Of a stretch of DNA of 64,000 nucleotides, positions 1 through 9,223 are shown one piece after another. The stretch is from assembly GCA_021324575.1 (NCBI GenBank), contig JAJPIW010000016.1, forward strand, positions 1-64,000, given 5' to 3'. The notes beneath the pieces were generated by a model that saw only the letters and a program-made list of their open reading frames with translations, did no database searches and was not told the origin of the DNA. The position numbers and the translations under genes are program-made. The stretch is from Intrasporangiaceae bacterium. GTDB taxonomy: Bacteria > Actinomycetota > Actinomycetes > Actinomycetales > Dermatophilaceae. The number at the start of each line of letters is the position of its first letter. Positions within the stretch are counted from its first letter, which is position 1.

Positions 1-600
1 AAGGTGCTGCCGATGGGGCTCTCCGGGATCGTGCTGGCCGCCGCAGTCGCCGCCATGATGTCCACCGCCTCCGGGGCCCTCATCGCCACCGCCACGGTGG
101 CCCGTGCCGACGTCGTGCCGCTGCTCGGCCGCCTCGTGGGCCGGCCGGACGCCGGAGCCGGTGACGGCAACCCCGAGCACGACGTGCAGTCCAACCGCAT
201 GTACGTCGTCGTCCTCGGCCTCGTCGCGACGGTGATCGCCATGCTGCTCAGCGACGTGGTCTCGGCCCTCACCATCGCCTACGACATCCTCGTCGGCGGG
301 CTCCTCGTCCCCATCCTCGGCGGGTTCCTGTGGAAGCGGGCCACCGGCCCGGGCGCCCTGGCCGCGATGGGTGCGGGCACCGTCGTCACGCTGGCGACCA
401 TGGCAGCGACCGATGTGCTGGCCAACGAGCCGATCTACTTCGGCCTGGCCGCCAGTGTCGTCGCCTACGTCGCCGCGAGCCTGGCCACGCCGCCCACGTC
501 CGAAGCTGTCCTCAAGGTCTGGTACGGGCGGCTCTCCGGGCAGGACGTGGCCCACGCCGACGACCCGCAGCACGCCCTGGAGTCCGACGAGGTCCACTGA
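1..600 (+). CDS. Sodium:solute symporter family protein, C-terminal part
   Basis: This is the last 199 codons of a gene cut by the left window edge; the frame is open from base 1. The protein has several hydrophobic helices. A segment near the start (PMGLSGIVLAAAVAAMMSTA) matches the family pattern in which a glycine-rich helix is followed by MSTA-S before a cytoplasmic loop. By family knowledge it would import an organic solute together with Na+ across the cytoplasmic membrane. The substrate cannot be told from this fragment. It is followed at once by a strong hairpin shared with the convergent aldolase gene. Confidence 0.75.
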   Translation, partial: KVLPMGLSGIVLAAAVAAMMSTASGALIATATVARADVVPLLGRLVGRPDAGAGDGNPEHDVQSNRMYVVVLGLVATVIAMLLSDVVSALTIAYDILVGGLLVPILGGFLWKRATGPGALAAMGAGTVVTLATMAATDVLANEPIYFGLAASVVAYVAASLATPPTSEAVLKVWYGRLSGQDVAHADDPQHALESDEVH

Positions 601-641
601 CCCGGGCGCACGCCGGTCACGGCGTGACCCGACCGACCCGA

Positions 642-683
642 CCCGATGGGTCCGGCATACGACCGTATGCCGGGCCCATCGGG
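642..683. terminator. Bidirectional terminator hairpin
   Basis: Two 20-base arms (642-661 and 664-683) pair along their full length with one G-U wobble. The hairpin lies between the convergent symporter and aldolase genes, which fits a shared terminator. Each arm contains one copy of the over-represented heptamer GGCATAC/GTATGCC. Confidence 0.8.
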
Positions 684-690
684 ATGCCGG

Positions 691-1476
691 TCAGTCCCGG
701 TAGTCCGGGGCGATCCGGTCCAGTCTGCGCAGCAGGGCAGCCCACGCCATCGGGTAGGCATCGTCGTCTGAGAGCTCGTCGGACGCCTCGCCGGCGAACT
801 GCTGAGCCGTGTGCTCGGCCACGGCCGGGTCCGGGAGTCGGAGCGCGCCGGAGGACAGGGCCGCGACCTGGATCTCGCAGGCCCGGTCCAGGTAGAACAT
901 CCGCAGGAAGGCGTCGGCGGCCGACTGACCCACGGTGAGCAGCCCGTGGTTGCGCAGGATCAACGCGTGGTGCGGGCCGAGGTCGGCGACGAGGCGCTCG
1001 CGCTCGGCTGTGTTGAGCGCGATGCCCTCGTAGTCGTGGTAGCCGACCCGGTTGTAGAACTCCAGCGACACCTGGTTGACCGGGAGCAACCCGTGCTCCT
1101 GCGCGGCCACTGCGCAGCCGCTGCGGGTATGGGTGTGCAGGACGCACTGGGCGTCCTCGCGGGCCGCGTGGACGGCGCCGTGGATGACGAAGCCGGCGGG
1201 GTTCACCCGGTACTCCGACGGCTCCACCAGCTCACCGTCCAGGCCGATCTTGACCAGGCGCGACGCCGTGATCTCGTCGAACATCAGGCCGTAGGGGTTG
1301 ATGAGGAAATGGTGCTCGGGTCCGGGCAGGCGGACCGAGACGTGCGTGAAGATCAGGTCGGTCATCCGGTAGTGGTCGAGCAGCCGGTAGACGGCGGCCA
1401 GCTCGCAGCGCAGCTCCCACTCAGTCTTCTGCGGGGTAGCGGTGGCGATCGGAGCTTTGAGGGCCGAGGCGCTCAC
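691..1476 (-). CDS. Class II aldolase/adducin family protein
   Basis: The 261-residue product is a typical single class II aldolase/adducin domain. Visible hallmarks are an N-terminal FTHVSVRLP segment, an HTHT zinc-binding pair near residue 115 and a later NHG motif. Such enzymes are zinc-dependent and cleave or epimerise phosphorylated sugars; many members act on unknown substrates, and the substrate here is unknown. Translation starts at GTG with a GGAGAG ribosome site upstream. The gene lies directly downstream of a TetR-type regulator on the same strand, with an AT-rich palindrome between them, so local repression is likely. Confidence 0.8.
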   Translation of the reverse strand: MSASALKAPIATATPQKTEWELRCELAAVYRLLDHYRMTDLIFTHVSVRLPGPEHHFLINPYGLMFDEITASRLVKIGLDGELVEPSEYRVNPAGFVIHGAVHAAREDAQCVLHTHTRSGCAVAAQEHGLLPVNQVSLEFYNRVGYHDYEGIALNTAERERLVADLGPHHALILRNHGLLTVGQSAADAFLRMFYLDRACEIQVAALSSGALRLPDPAVAEHTAQQFAGEASDELSDDDAYPMAWAALLRRLDRIAPDYRD

Positions 1477-1519
1477 GCTGGGTCTCTCCTTGTTCGACGG
1501 TCAGCTCAACGAGCTTAAC

Positions 1520-1535
1520 TATATCACTTGATATA
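1520..1535. promoter_or_regulatory. Probable TetR operator upstream of the aldolase
   Basis: TATATCA-CT-TGATATA is a perfect 7-bp inverted repeat with a 2-bp centre. It sits in an unusually AT-rich patch 44 bases upstream of the aldolase start and overlaps the stop codon of the TetR gene. Binding by the neighbouring regulator is inferred from position. Confidence 0.5.
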
Positions 1536-2135
1536 AATAAACGGAAGGGCCCCTCGCACGATCTCCGGGACAGCCCCCCCGACGCCGATGGCCGCCATCA
1601 CCCGGGGGTCCAGCACCGCCTGCACCGCCAACCCGTCGGTCGTCGCCGTCAGCCGGAGCGCGGCGTCCTCGATGTCCAGCTCGCGCGGGAGCGCCCCCTC
1701 GTCGACAGCCGCGGCGAGTGACTGGGTGACCACGGCGCGCCATCTGGCGAGGTACCCGGCGATGGCCTCACGGGCGGGCTCCTGGGACAGGCCCTCGGCA
1801 TAGAAGAAGAGGAAGACGCGGGTCATGGCCAGGCGCCGCTCGTCGAGCGGCAACACGCTCGCGGTGAGCTCGACGAGCCTCGCCCGGGCGTCCAGCCCGG
1901 GATCGGCCCGAATGGCCTCGTAGTGCTGGCCCTGGATCTCGGCAGCCCGGTGCAGCCCGGCGAGGAGCAGGTCGTGCCGGGAGCTGAAGTAGTAGTTGAG
2001 GACCCCGGTCGACCAGCCGCTCTCCTCGGCCACCGCCCGCGTGGTCACCGACCCGACGCCGTGACGTGCGGCCACCCGCAGCACGGCATCGGCCAACTGC
2101 TCGCGACGCTCCGGGTGGCTGACCACCTTGGGCAT
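1524..2135 (-). CDS. TetR/AcrR family regulator, BetI-like
   Basis: The product is 203 residues from the ATG preceded by GGAGGTCG; the open frame continues upstream, but this start has the ribosome site. The N-terminal HTH is clear: residues about 10-55, with TTRAVAEESGWSTGVLNYYF as the recognition part. The C-terminal region resembles BetI-type ligand-binding domains. It probably represses the aldolase gene 48 bp downstream and perhaps itself. The ligand is unknown. Confidence 0.8.
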   Translation of the reverse strand: MPKVVSHPERREQLADAVLRVAARHGVGSVTTRAVAEESGWSTGVLNYYFSSRHDLLLAGLHRAAEIQGQHYEAIRADPGLDARARLVELTASVLPLDERRLAMTRVFLFFYAEGLSQEPAREAIAGYLARWRAVVTQSLAAAVDEGALPRELDIEDAALRLTATTDGLAVQAVLDPRVMAAIGVGGAVPEIVRGALPFIYIK

Positions 2136-2273
2136 CGGCGACCTCCTCCAGTCGACGTCCGGGTAGGACCCAAGGATGCCAGTCGCAGCCGAGCGACCCT
2201 CGCCGACCAGCACACGGCCGTTGCGCCGGCGCCGCTCCCCCGTGTCAGCCGGACCGGGGCGACTGGCTCGGGC

Positions 2274-3389
2274 TCAGTCGGCGGCCTTCTTCTGGGCGAT
2301 CTGCCAGCGGATTCCGGCCTCGATGAAGCCGTCGATGTCGCCGTCGAAGACGGCCGTCGGGTTGCCCGTCTCGAACTCCGTCCGCAGGTCCTTGACCATC
2401 TGGTAGGGGTTGAGGACGTAGGAGCGCATCTGGTCGCCCCAGCTGGCCTTGACGTCGCCGGCCATCTCCTTCTTCGTCGCGGCCTCCTCGGCCTTCTTCT
2501 GCAGGAGGAGGCGGGACTGGAGGACGCGCAGCGCCGCGGCGCGGTTCTGGATCTGGGACTTCTCGTTCTGCATCGACACGACGATGCCGGTGGGGATGTG
2601 GGTCATCCGGACCGCCGAGTCGGTCGTGTTGACCGACTGGCCGCCGGGGCCGCTGGAGCGGAAGACGTCGACCTTGATCTCGTTGTCGGGGATCTCGATG
2701 GAGTCGGTCTGCTCGATGAGCGGGATGACCTCGACCGCGGCGAAAGACGTCTGGCGGCGGCCCTGGTTGTCGAACGGGCTGATCCGGACCAGACGGTGGG
2801 TGCCGCCCTCGACCGACAGGTTGCCGAAGGCGTACGGGATGTTGACCTCGAAGGTCGCCGACTTCAGGCCCGCCTCCTCGGCATACGAGGTGTCCATGAC
2901 CTTGGTCGGGTAGCCGTGCCGCTCGGCCCACCGGAGGTACATCCGCATGAGCATCTCGGCGAAGTCGGCGGCGTCGACACCACCGGCCCCCGAGCGGATG
3001 GTGACGACGGCCGCGCGCTCGTCGTACTCGCCGGACAGCAGGGTGCGGACCTCCAGCTCGCCGACGGCCTTCTTGACCGAGGCCAGCTCGGTCTCCGCCT
3101 CGACCATGGTCGCGGCGTCGCCGCCGTCCTCGGTGCCCATCTCGACGAGGGCCTCCAGGTCGTCGATCCGGGCGTCCATGTCGACGACCCGGTCGTACTC
3201 GGTCTTGGCCCGCGACAGGTCCGAGGTGATCTTCTGCGCCGCGTCGGGGTCGTCCCACAGGTCGGGCACGCTGGCCTGCGCCTCGAGGTCGTCGATCCTG
3301 GTCTTCAGCGTGGACAGGTCGGTGACCTCACGCACCGACGTCATCGTCGCGCGAAGGTCCTTGATTTCCTGGGTGAAGTCGACAGCCAC
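2274..3389 (-). CDS. prfB: Peptide chain release factor 2
   Basis: RF2 recognises UGA and UAA stop codons and triggers peptide release on the ribosome. The 371-residue product carries the SPF stop-codon recognition tripeptide ([14 protein letters not shown]) and the catalytic GGQ loop ([18 protein letters not shown]). A coiled N-terminal domain precedes these. I chose the GTG that begins [11 protein letters not shown], because the open frame upstream is rich in Arg/Pro and looks like chance GC coding. No RF2 programmed frameshift site is visible; the frame is continuous, which is usual for actinobacteria. Confidence 0.95.
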   Translation of the reverse strand: MAVDFTQEIKDLRATMTSVREVTDLSTLKTRIDDLEAQASVPDLWDDPDAAQKITSDLSRAKTEYDRVVDMDARIDDLEALVEMGTEDGGDAATMVEAETELASVKKAVGELEVRTLLSGEYDERAAVVTIRSGAGGVDAADFAEMLMRMYLRWAERHGYPTKVMDTSYAEEAGLKSATFEVNIPYAFGNLSVEGGTHRLVRISPFDNQGRRQTSFAAVEVIPLIEQTDSIEIPDNEIKVDVFRSSGPGGQSVNTTDSAVRMTHIPTGIVVSMQNEKSQIQNRAAALRVLQSRLLLQKKAEEAATKKEMAGDVKASWGDQMRSYVLNPYQMVKDLRTEFETGNPTAVFDGDIDGFIEAGIRWQIAQKKAAD

Positions 3390-3400
3390 AAGTGTCAAGC

Positions 3401-4114
3401 CTACTTGCCCGTATGCCGTGCTCCCTCCGCGTCGTGGTCCTGGGGCGGTCGGCCGGGCAGCCGCGGGTCGAGGGCGACGGCTCCCGCGGAGAGGGCGAGG
3501 AGGAGCACCGCGACGAGGAGGCAGTTGACGAGCACGGTCCCGTAGCCGTGGACACCCACGTTGAGGAAGGGGTACGGGTACCACCCGGTGATGCCGCCAC
3601 GGACCAGGGTGAGGCCCAGCCAGGCCAGCGGGTAGATGAGCGAGGGCAGGAGCAGCGACCGGTCGACCCGTCCGCGCGGCCCGAAGGCGACCCAGCCGAG
3701 GACGGCGAGGAGGGGGACGACGACATGGAGCAGCTTGTCGGCCAGGTTGTCGGCGCCGTGCAGGTGGAGCAGCGGGCGCAGGAAGAACCAGTGCACGAGC
3801 CCGGTGACGGCGATGCCGACGACCGCGTCGAGCCGGAGCACCCGCCACAGCCGGCTCGAGGTGGGCCGACCTAGGGCGAGCGGCGTGGCGGTCAGCGCGA
3901 CGAGCAGGTTGCTGAGGATGGTGAAGTAGGAGACGAAGCGGGCCAGCCGGGTGGCGAGCGGCGGGACCGCGGTCTCGTCGAGGACATGTCCCCCACGGAT
4001 GACGAGGACCAGCTGGAGCGCCAGCGCGAACCAGGCAACCGCGGCGGTCACGAGGTGCCAGAGCCGCGGCCGCGGGGTCGCCTCGGAGGGTTCGGCTGGC
4101 CTGGGTCCGGTCAC
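3401..4114 (-). CDS. Pr6Pr family integral membrane protein
   Basis: The 237-residue protein has about six hydrophobic helices, starting with [20 protein letters not shown]. It keeps the family-like segments [40 protein letters not shown] and WYPYPFLNV. The Pr6Pr family is widespread in actinobacteria and its function is unknown. The C-terminal tail is short, charged and cytoplasmic in appearance. It lies just upstream of prfB on the same strand, with only 11 bases between, so the two may be cotranscribed. Confidence 0.7.
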   Translation of the reverse strand: MTGPRPAEPSEATPRPRLWHLVTAAVAWFALALQLVLVIRGGHVLDETAVPPLATRLARFVSYFTILSNLLVALTATPLALGRPTSSRLWRVLRLDAVVGIAVTGLVHWFFLRPLLHLHGADNLADKLLHVVVPLLAVLGWVAFGPRGRVDRSLLLPSLIYPLAWLGLTLVRGGITGWYPYPFLNVGVHGYGTVLVNCLLVAVLLLALSAGAVALDPRLPGRPPQDHDAEGARHTGK

Positions 4115-4340
4115 GAAGCCGATTGTGCCGCCCGGGAGCCCTATTACCCGGATTACCCGGGTCGGCGCGCCCGATCGGTAGGCCCGACCGGTAGGCCTGA
4201 CCGGGCGATCCGAGCCGCTGACAGGAGCCCTGCCGCGGGTCTACATTGATGGGTTGGCAGAGTCCTGCCACCCGACACAGCCAACTACTGGCCGGGGTCC
4301 ACCGCACCCCCGGCCACCGTGCCGGGCGGGAGGAGATCTG

Positions 4341-5756
4341 GTGTCATCGATGTTCATTCCAGCTCAGGATCGTCACGCCGCGCGGGCCGGCTTCGGCCCA
4401 CCGAGACTGATCGCCATCGCAGCCGCCGGGGCATTGTTGGCCGCGGCCACGGCCACGGCCGGAGGTGCCGGCGCAGCCGTCGCCCATGCCGCACCGTCGG
4501 TGCACGTCAAGCCGTTCTCGGCCGGCCACGTGCAGGTCGCCTCGAGGACCTCGCCGCTGCCGACGTCGCAGTGCGAGGCCCAGATCGGCATCGCCTGCTA
4601 CAGCCCGATCCAGATGCGCGCGGCATACGACATCCAACCGTTGTACTCCGCCGGTATCACCGGCAAGGGCCGGACGATCCTCATCGTCGACTCATACGGC
4701 TCGCCGACGATCCAGAACGACCTGGAGGCCTTCGACGCGCAGTACGGCATTCCCGACACGACCGTGGAGGTCGTCAAGTACGGCAACGTCCCGCCGTTCG
4801 ACCCGGGTGACCCGACGATGGTCGGCTGGGCCCAGGAGACCTCGCTGGACGTCGAGTACGCCCACGCGATCGCTCCGGGTGCGCACATCATCCTGGCCGA
4901 GACCCCCGTCGCCGAGACCGAGGGCGTCACCGGCCTGCCGGAGATGATGAACGTCGAGAAGCAGCTCATCGACAGCAACCGGGTCGATGTCATCACCCAG
5001 AGCTTCGGGGCGACGGAGAACACCTTCCCCGGTGTCGACCAGGGCAGCTTCACCAGCATCGAGAACCTGCGCTATGCCTTCAAGGACGCCCTGCTTCACG
5101 GGACGACCGTGCTGGCCAGCGCCGGCGACGCCGGGGCCACCGACTACCAGGCCGACGGGGCGAGCCTCTACGACCACCCGGTGAACTCGTGGCCCTCCAG
5201 CGACCCGCTGGTGACCAGCCTCGGCGGCACCCAGCTGCACCTGGACGACAACGGCGCGCGGGTCTCCCCGGACACCGTCTGGAACGACGGGTTCGGCGCC
5301 ACCGGAGGCGGGCTCTCGCAGGTCTTCGACCGGCCGATCTACCAGATCGGTGTCAAGAACGTCGTCGGGAGCCACCGCGGCACCCCCGACATCTCCATGT
5401 CGGCGGCCGTCGACGGCGGGGCCTGGGTCTACTACACCTTCGTCGCCCCCACCTCGCCGTGGCACATCTTCGGCGGGACGAGTGAGTCCTCGCCGATCTT
5501 CTCCGGCGTCGTCGCCCTCGCTGACCAGGCGGCCGGCCACCGGATGGGACTGCTCAACGCGCCCCTGTACCTCGACGGTGCGCTACAACGGGCCCTCGGG
5601 TCGCGCACCGGCCTGGTCGACGTGACCTCCGGCGACAACTCCTTCGCAGGGGTGACCGGATACCCTGCCAAGACCGGCTACGACCTGTCCTCCGGCTGGG
5701 GCACGGTCGATGTGACGAAGTTCGTCAAGGCGCTCGCCCCCGGGCTGCGCCTGTAG
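4341..5756 (+). CDS. Secreted S53 family (sedolisin) serine-carboxyl peptidase
   Basis: The 471-residue protein starts at a GTG behind GGAGGAGA. A signal peptide is visible ([20 protein letters not shown], ending near AHA). The catalytic pair is in [16 protein letters not shown] (Glu about 166, Asp about 170), the oxyanion Asp in SAGDAGATD, and the nucleophile in GGTSESSP (Ser about 381). The C-terminal [12 protein letters not shown] fits the calcium-binding end of the family. These enzymes digest proteins outside the cell, usually at acid pH. Fewer than 60 residues separate the signal peptide from the catalytic domain, so the large activation propeptide typical of the family is absent. Confidence 0.88.
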   Translation: MSSMFIPAQDRHAARAGFGPPRLIAIAAAGALLAAATATAGGAGAAVAHAAPSVHVKPFSAGHVQVASRTSPLPTSQCEAQIGIACYSPIQMRAAYDIQPLYSAGITGKGRTILIVDSYGSPTIQNDLEAFDAQYGIPDTTVEVVKYGNVPPFDPGDPTMVGWAQETSLDVEYAHAIAPGAHIILAETPVAETEGVTGLPEMMNVEKQLIDSNRVDVITQSFGATENTFPGVDQGSFTSIENLRYAFKDALLHGTTVLASAGDAGATDYQADGASLYDHPVNSWPSSDPLVTSLGGTQLHLDDNGARVSPDTVWNDGFGATGGGLSQVFDRPIYQIGVKNVVGSHRGTPDISMSAAVDGGAWVYYTFVAPTSPWHIFGGTSESSPIFSGVVALADQAAGHRMGLLNAPLYLDGALQRALGSRTGLVDVTSGDNSFAGVTGYPAKTGYDLSSGWGTVDVTKFVKALAPGLRL

Positions 5757-5782
5757 CGGCACCGTCGCGTCTCTCGGGTCAG

Positions 5783-5819
5783 CCTCCCCACCGTCGTCGC
5801 GCAGGCGGCGGCGGGGAGG
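5783..5819. terminator. Probable bidirectional terminator
   Basis: CCTCCCC and GGGGAGG arms bracket a GC-rich interior that can pair further. The hairpin lies between the convergent S53 peptidase and tadG-like genes. Confidence 0.5.
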
Positions 5820-5851
5820 TATGCCGCGCACGGCCAACAGTGGGCAGCTAT

Positions 5852-6322
5852 CTATGGCGTCAGGTCGAGTCCGGCCCGGGCGCGAGACTCGGCGTGGACG
5901 GTGACCGACCCGCCGAGGGCTGAGATGAGTCCGCCCACGAGCGGAAGGCGGGCCTGGCAGCTCATCCGGACCACCGCCGTGCGGCCGTCGGGCGAGCCGG
6001 TCCCGGGTGCGATCGTCCACGAGATCATCTCTCGCGGCCGCTCGGTCCTCGCGACGTATGCCGCGGCCGTCTGGGCCACGGTGCGGCTGGCGATCGGGAC
6101 GGTGTCGCCCACCCCACCGGTGTAGGCCCCCGAGTCGATGGCGTCGGCAGCGTCGAGGGCGGCCGCATCGGACACGTCGTAGAGCTGCATCCGGGCCACT
6201 TGAGCGCTCGTCACGGCGACCCCGCCCACGATGAGCGAGATGAGGATGACCGCGAACCCGAGGATGAGCGGGGTGATCATCCCCGACTCCTCGCGGGACT
6301 CGAGCTCCCGAGGGCGACTCAC
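5852..6322 (-). CDS. TadG/RcpC-type pilus assembly protein (pilus-associated membrane protein)
   Basis: The 156-residue product starts at a GTG that overlaps the stop of the preceding gene (GTGA). A short cytoplasmic head ending in EESGMITPLILG leads into one hydrophobic helix and a mainly extracellular domain. This layout is typical of TadG-like or Rv3655c-like proteins at the end of actinobacterial Tad operons. Its role is inferred to be in the envelope part of the Tad pilus machine. It is the last gene of the operon that starts at tadA. Confidence 0.6.
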   Translation of the reverse strand: MSRPRELESREESGMITPLILGFAVILISLIVGGVAVTSAQVARMQLYDVSDAAALDAADAIDSGAYTGGVGDTVPIASRTVAQTAAAYVARTERPREMISWTIAPGTGSPDGRTAVVRMSCQARLPLVGGLISALGGSVTVHAESRARAGLDLTP

Positions 6323-6768
6323 GGCGAGCCCCGGAACCGGTCGACGGTTGCGACGTGGGTCGCGCTGACCGGGACCTGCAGCGGGATGACCCCCCGGGCG
6401 AAGGCCGGGACGAGCGGGAGCGGGACGATCACGCGCGAGGTCGTCGAGACCCGCCCCTCGGGGCGCAGGCACGGGCTGCCGTCGCACGAGATCGTGAGGC
6501 TCCCACCGCTGGTGAAGCCCTGGTCGGCGAAGGCGAGGTCGGCGGCAGCCCGGGCCCGACCCGGGGCTTCGGCTCCCGATGGCGAGCTGACATAGGCCCG
6601 GCCGGCCTCACGGGCCGCGACGCTCACGGCATACGTCCCCGCCTGGATCCGTGCCATGAACAGGACGAGATAGACGAGCGGGAGGAGCATGACGACAGCA
6701 AGGACGATGAACTCGACCACGGCCGAACCCGACTCGTCGTGCCGTGCCCTCGTCGCCGGTCCCTTCAC
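6319..6768 (-). CDS. TadE family pilus assembly protein
   Basis: The 149-residue protein begins with a short basic head, then DESGSAVVEFIVLAVVMLLP, the standard TadE prepilin-like motif with Glu five residues into the helix. Pseudopilins of this type are processed by a TadV/prepilin peptidase. The remainder is a small extracytoplasmic domain with one Cys pair (CDGSPC). The start codon overlaps the stop of the upstream tadE-like gene and its stop overlaps the next start, so the three genes are translationally coupled. Confidence 0.75.
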   Translation of the reverse strand: MKGPATRARHDESGSAVVEFIVLAVVMLLPLVYLVLFMARIQAGTYAVSVAAREAGRAYVSSPSGAEAPGRARAAADLAFADQGFTSGGSLTISCDGSPCLRPEGRVSTTSRVIVPLPLVPAFARGVIPLQVPVSATHVATVDRFRGSP

Positions 6769-7199
6769 TGGTCCTCCTCGAAGGCCCGGCCGGTCACCCG
6801 CATGGCCCCCGACGGACCGAGGAAGGCGATCACCGGAAGCGGCGCCGCCACATGGACGGCCACGACCTGCACCCCGTCGACGGTCTCGACGTCGGCCGTG
6901 ACCTGCTGGGCATAGCGCGACGAGATCGACGTGCTGATGAGCGACTGGGTCCGGACGACGGCATCCGCGGGCGAAGCGCCCGAGCGGGCCCCTGCCCGTG
7001 CGCCCTCCGCTGCGCAGAAGGTCAACGTGTTGCGGACGTGCAGGGCCACGCCGAGCTGGAGGACAGCGACGAAGAGCAGCGACAACAGCCCCGCGACCAT
7101 GACGAAGTCAGCGATGGCAGCGCCGCTCTCGGAGTGCGGCCGCCCCGATGTCGGCAGGACCGGCACCGAGTCAGGGCCCGGTGACCGAGTTGAGCGCAT
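6765..7199 (-). CDS. TadE-like minor pseudopilin
   Basis: The 144-residue product has the prepilin-type junction SESGAAIADFVMVAGLLSLL followed by an extracellular domain of about 90 residues. The ATG used overlaps the pilin gene by 29 bases. A GTG at 7166, giving 133 residues, begins just before the pilin stop and is an equally good start. It belongs to the Tad operon and probably forms part of the pilus or its base. Confidence 0.7.
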   Translation of the reverse strand: MRSTRSPGPDSVPVLPTSGRPHSESGAAIADFVMVAGLLSLLFVAVLQLGVALHVRNTLTFCAAEGARAGARSGASPADAVVRTQSLISTSISSRYAQQVTADVETVDGVQVVAVHVAAPLPVIAFLGPSGAMRVTGRAFEEDQ

Positions 7200-7383
7200 T
7201 GTTGAACAGGGCCTGGAGCCGGTTGCTCGCCAGGGCCCAGAGCACGGTCACGAGGCCGGCCGTCATGAGGGTGACGAGCACCCAGCCCGGGACGTCGCCC
7301 CGCTCGCCGTCGGCGCGCGCCGTGAAGGCCCGTCGGACGGCCAGCTGACTTCGGACGACGGTCCTCATCAAGGCTTCGGTCAT
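7171..7383 (-). CDS. Small Flp-type pilin-like protein
   Basis: The 70-residue protein has a basic N-terminus, then ERGDVPGWVLVTLMTAGLVT, a glycine-aspartate junction followed by a long hydrophobic helix, and a short polar tail. This size and position between tadC and tadE is where actinobacterial Tad operons place the Flp pilin or a DUF4244-like subunit. An AAAGGA ribosome site precedes the ATG. I infer it is the major pilin of this locus; the family assignment is by pattern only. Confidence 0.65.
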   Translation of the reverse strand: MTEALMRTVVRSQLAVRRAFTARADGERGDVPGWVLVTLMTAGLVTVLWALASNRLQALFNNALNSVTGP

Positions 7384-7417
7384 GGTCGTTTCCTTTCCGA
7401 TGGTGTGACCCCCCGGG

Positions 7418-8347
7418 TCACAGCGAGAACTGCAGGAAGGTGAATCCTGGGAAGACGGCGAACAGGACGGTGACGGGGAGGATGAGGAAGACGACGGGGA
7501 TCATCATGGTGATCTCCTTCCTGCCGCCGGCCTCCATGAGGAGACGGCGGCCGTCCTCACGCACGTCCTGGGCCTGGGCGCGGAGCACCTCGGCAAGGGG
7601 CGTGCCCCGCTCGACCGCGACGACGATGCCGTCGACGAACCGGGCCAGGCTGACCAGCCCGGTCCGGTCGGCGAGCCCTTGCAGGGCGGTCGGTAGGTTG
7701 GCCCCGGCCCGGGCGTCGGCGAGGCAGCGGGCCAGCTCGCCGGACAGCTCACCCTTGGACAGTCGGGTCACCCGCTCGAGGGCACCGACCGCACCCTCGC
7801 CGGCGGCCACCGCCAGGGCGAGCAGCTCGGCGATCGTGGGAAACTCCGAGAGCATCCGCTGCTCGCGCCGGTTGGCGAGCTGGCTGAGGTACTGGTCCTT
7901 GCCGACCAGCCCCAGGCCCACGCCGACGACGGTCAGCAGGACGACCGGCACGGCACTGCCCCTGGCGATGCCGGTCAGCACCCCAGCGAGCGCGCCGATC
8001 GCTCCACCCGGCACGGCCCACAGGACCTGCTCGGCCCGGAACTTGTCCAGGTCGGGGGCCAGCCCGGCTCGTAGCAGCCGCCGTCGGACCGACGGCGCGC
8101 CCCCGAGGAGCCGCTCGACGAGTGCCGACAGGTCCTTGGCCACCGGCGCGAGCAGGGTGGCCACGAAACCGCGCACCTGAACCGGCGCGGCCAGCAGGCG
8201 CGACGGTCGCGGCGTGTCCCTGAGGTACGGCTCGAGCCGGGCGACGAGCCCGGGTCGACGACGAGCCGGCAGACCGGCATACGTGAGGAGCAACCCGGCC
8301 CCGATGAGGAAGCCGAGCAGCGCGCCGCTGCGGGACAGCCCGCTCAT
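7418..8347 (-). CDS. tadC: TadC-like type II secretion F-domain protein
   Basis: The 309-residue inner-membrane protein has an N-terminal helix and a central helix pair. A GspF domain follows (LSEFPTIAELLALAVAAGEG, then ARFVDGIVVAVERGTPLAEV) and ends in hydrophobic helices. It is the second platform protein on which TadA acts during pilus extension. The ATG overlaps the stop of tadB (ATGA), so the two are coupled. Because tadA upstream is interrupted, expression of this gene may depend on readthrough or an internal promoter. Confidence 0.8.
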   Translation of the reverse strand: MSGLSRSGALLGFLIGAGLLLTYAGLPARRRPGLVARLEPYLRDTPRPSRLLAAPVQVRGFVATLLAPVAKDLSALVERLLGGAPSVRRRLLRAGLAPDLDKFRAEQVLWAVPGGAIGALAGVLTGIARGSAVPVVLLTVVGVGLGLVGKDQYLSQLANRREQRMLSEFPTIAELLALAVAAGEGAVGALERVTRLSKGELSGELARCLADARAGANLPTALQGLADRTGLVSLARFVDGIVVAVERGTPLAEVLRAQAQDVREDGRRLLMEAGGRKEITMMIPVVFLILPVTVLFAVFPGFTFLQFSL

Positions 8348-9213
8348 CGGAGGACGCGCCCTTCGAGGGGCAGCCGGCCGAGGCGCATCATGAGTCGGTA
8401 GGCGACCACGGTGATGCCGGCGCCGATCAGGAGGATGAGCCCGCCGAGCCGGCTGGAGTAGGCCGACACCGACTCCGGCCGGGTGGACAACATCGCGAGG
8501 ACCACCCAGGGGGCCGAGACCGCGAGCTTGGCGGCGTTGACGGTCCAGGACTGCCGGGCTTCCAGCTCGGCGCGGGTGCGGGCATCCTCGCGCAGGAAGG
8601 TGGACAGGGTGCGCAGGAGCTGGCCGAGATCGGAGCCGCCGACCTCGCGGGCGATGCGCAGCGACTCCACGAGGCGGTCGCCGACCGGGTCGCCGAGCCG
8701 GGCCTTGAGGAGGTTGAGACAGTCGTTGAACCGGCCGGTCGTGCGGTAGTCGTGGGCGAAGGCGGCGAACGCCGGGCGGAGCTCCTCCGGACCCCGTATC
8801 GCCAGCTGTGCCAACGCCTCGGGCAACGCCATCCCGGCCCGCACGGCCGAGGTGACGTTGTCGACGACATCGGGCCACAGGTCGCGCAGCCGGCCCCGCC
8901 GCTTGCGAGCGCGCATACGTACCAAGGCAACTGGCGCCCACGCGGCCATGACGGCGAAGCACACTGCGATCATCGGCACGGCGGACACCGCGAAGGCGAT
9001 GAGGAAGACGAGGACGAAGGCCGAGGCGCAGGCGCCGAGGAGCATGCGCGGCGACATCGACTCGTAGCCGGCCTGGGCGAGGTCGTCGGAGAGTCGGCGG
9101 ATGACGGCAGGTCGCCGGTCGGACCCCGGCACGGGTGGTTGCGGCACCCAGCAGGACCACCAGATGAGGAAGAGACCGGCGCCGACACCGAGCCCCAGCA
9201 GCAGCCCGATCAC
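8344..9213 (-). CDS. tadB: TadB-like type II secretion F-domain protein
   Basis: The 289-residue protein begins at a GTG eleven bases after the tadA stop. It has an N-terminal helix (GLLLGLGVGAGLFLIWW), a central hydrophobic pair, a GspF domain (LWPDVVDNVTSAVRAGMALP and SLRIAREVGGSDLGQLL) and C-terminal helices. With TadC it forms the membrane platform of the Tad pilus. It is part of the minus-strand operon tadA-tadB-tadC-pilin-tadE-tadE-tadG. Confidence 0.8.
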   Translation of the reverse strand: MIGLLLGLGVGAGLFLIWWSCWVPQPPVPGSDRRPAVIRRLSDDLAQAGYESMSPRMLLGACASAFVLVFLIAFAVSAVPMIAVCFAVMAAWAPVALVRMRARKRRGRLRDLWPDVVDNVTSAVRAGMALPEALAQLAIRGPEELRPAFAAFAHDYRTTGRFNDCLNLLKARLGDPVGDRLVESLRIAREVGGSDLGQLLRTLSTFLREDARTRAELEARQSWTVNAAKLAVSAPWVVLAMLSTRPESVSAYSSRLGGLILLIGAGITVVAYRLMMRLGRLPLEGRVLR

Positions 9214-9223
9214 CCCGCGGCCC

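Noticed and set aside
2274-3389. Programmed RF2 frameshift
   Set aside because: The RF2 frame is continuous from start to stop with no in-frame UGA near the beginning.
1923-3545. 540-codon plus-strand frame over prfB and the TetR gene
   Set aside because: Antisense to two well-supported genes, with composition rich in Arg, Gly and Leu and no motif.
2274-4307. Fusion of RF2 with an upstream 300-codon extension
   Set aside because: The extension is Arg/Pro-rich and antisense-like, overlapping the Pr6Pr gene in another frame. A GTG start gives the normal RF2 length.
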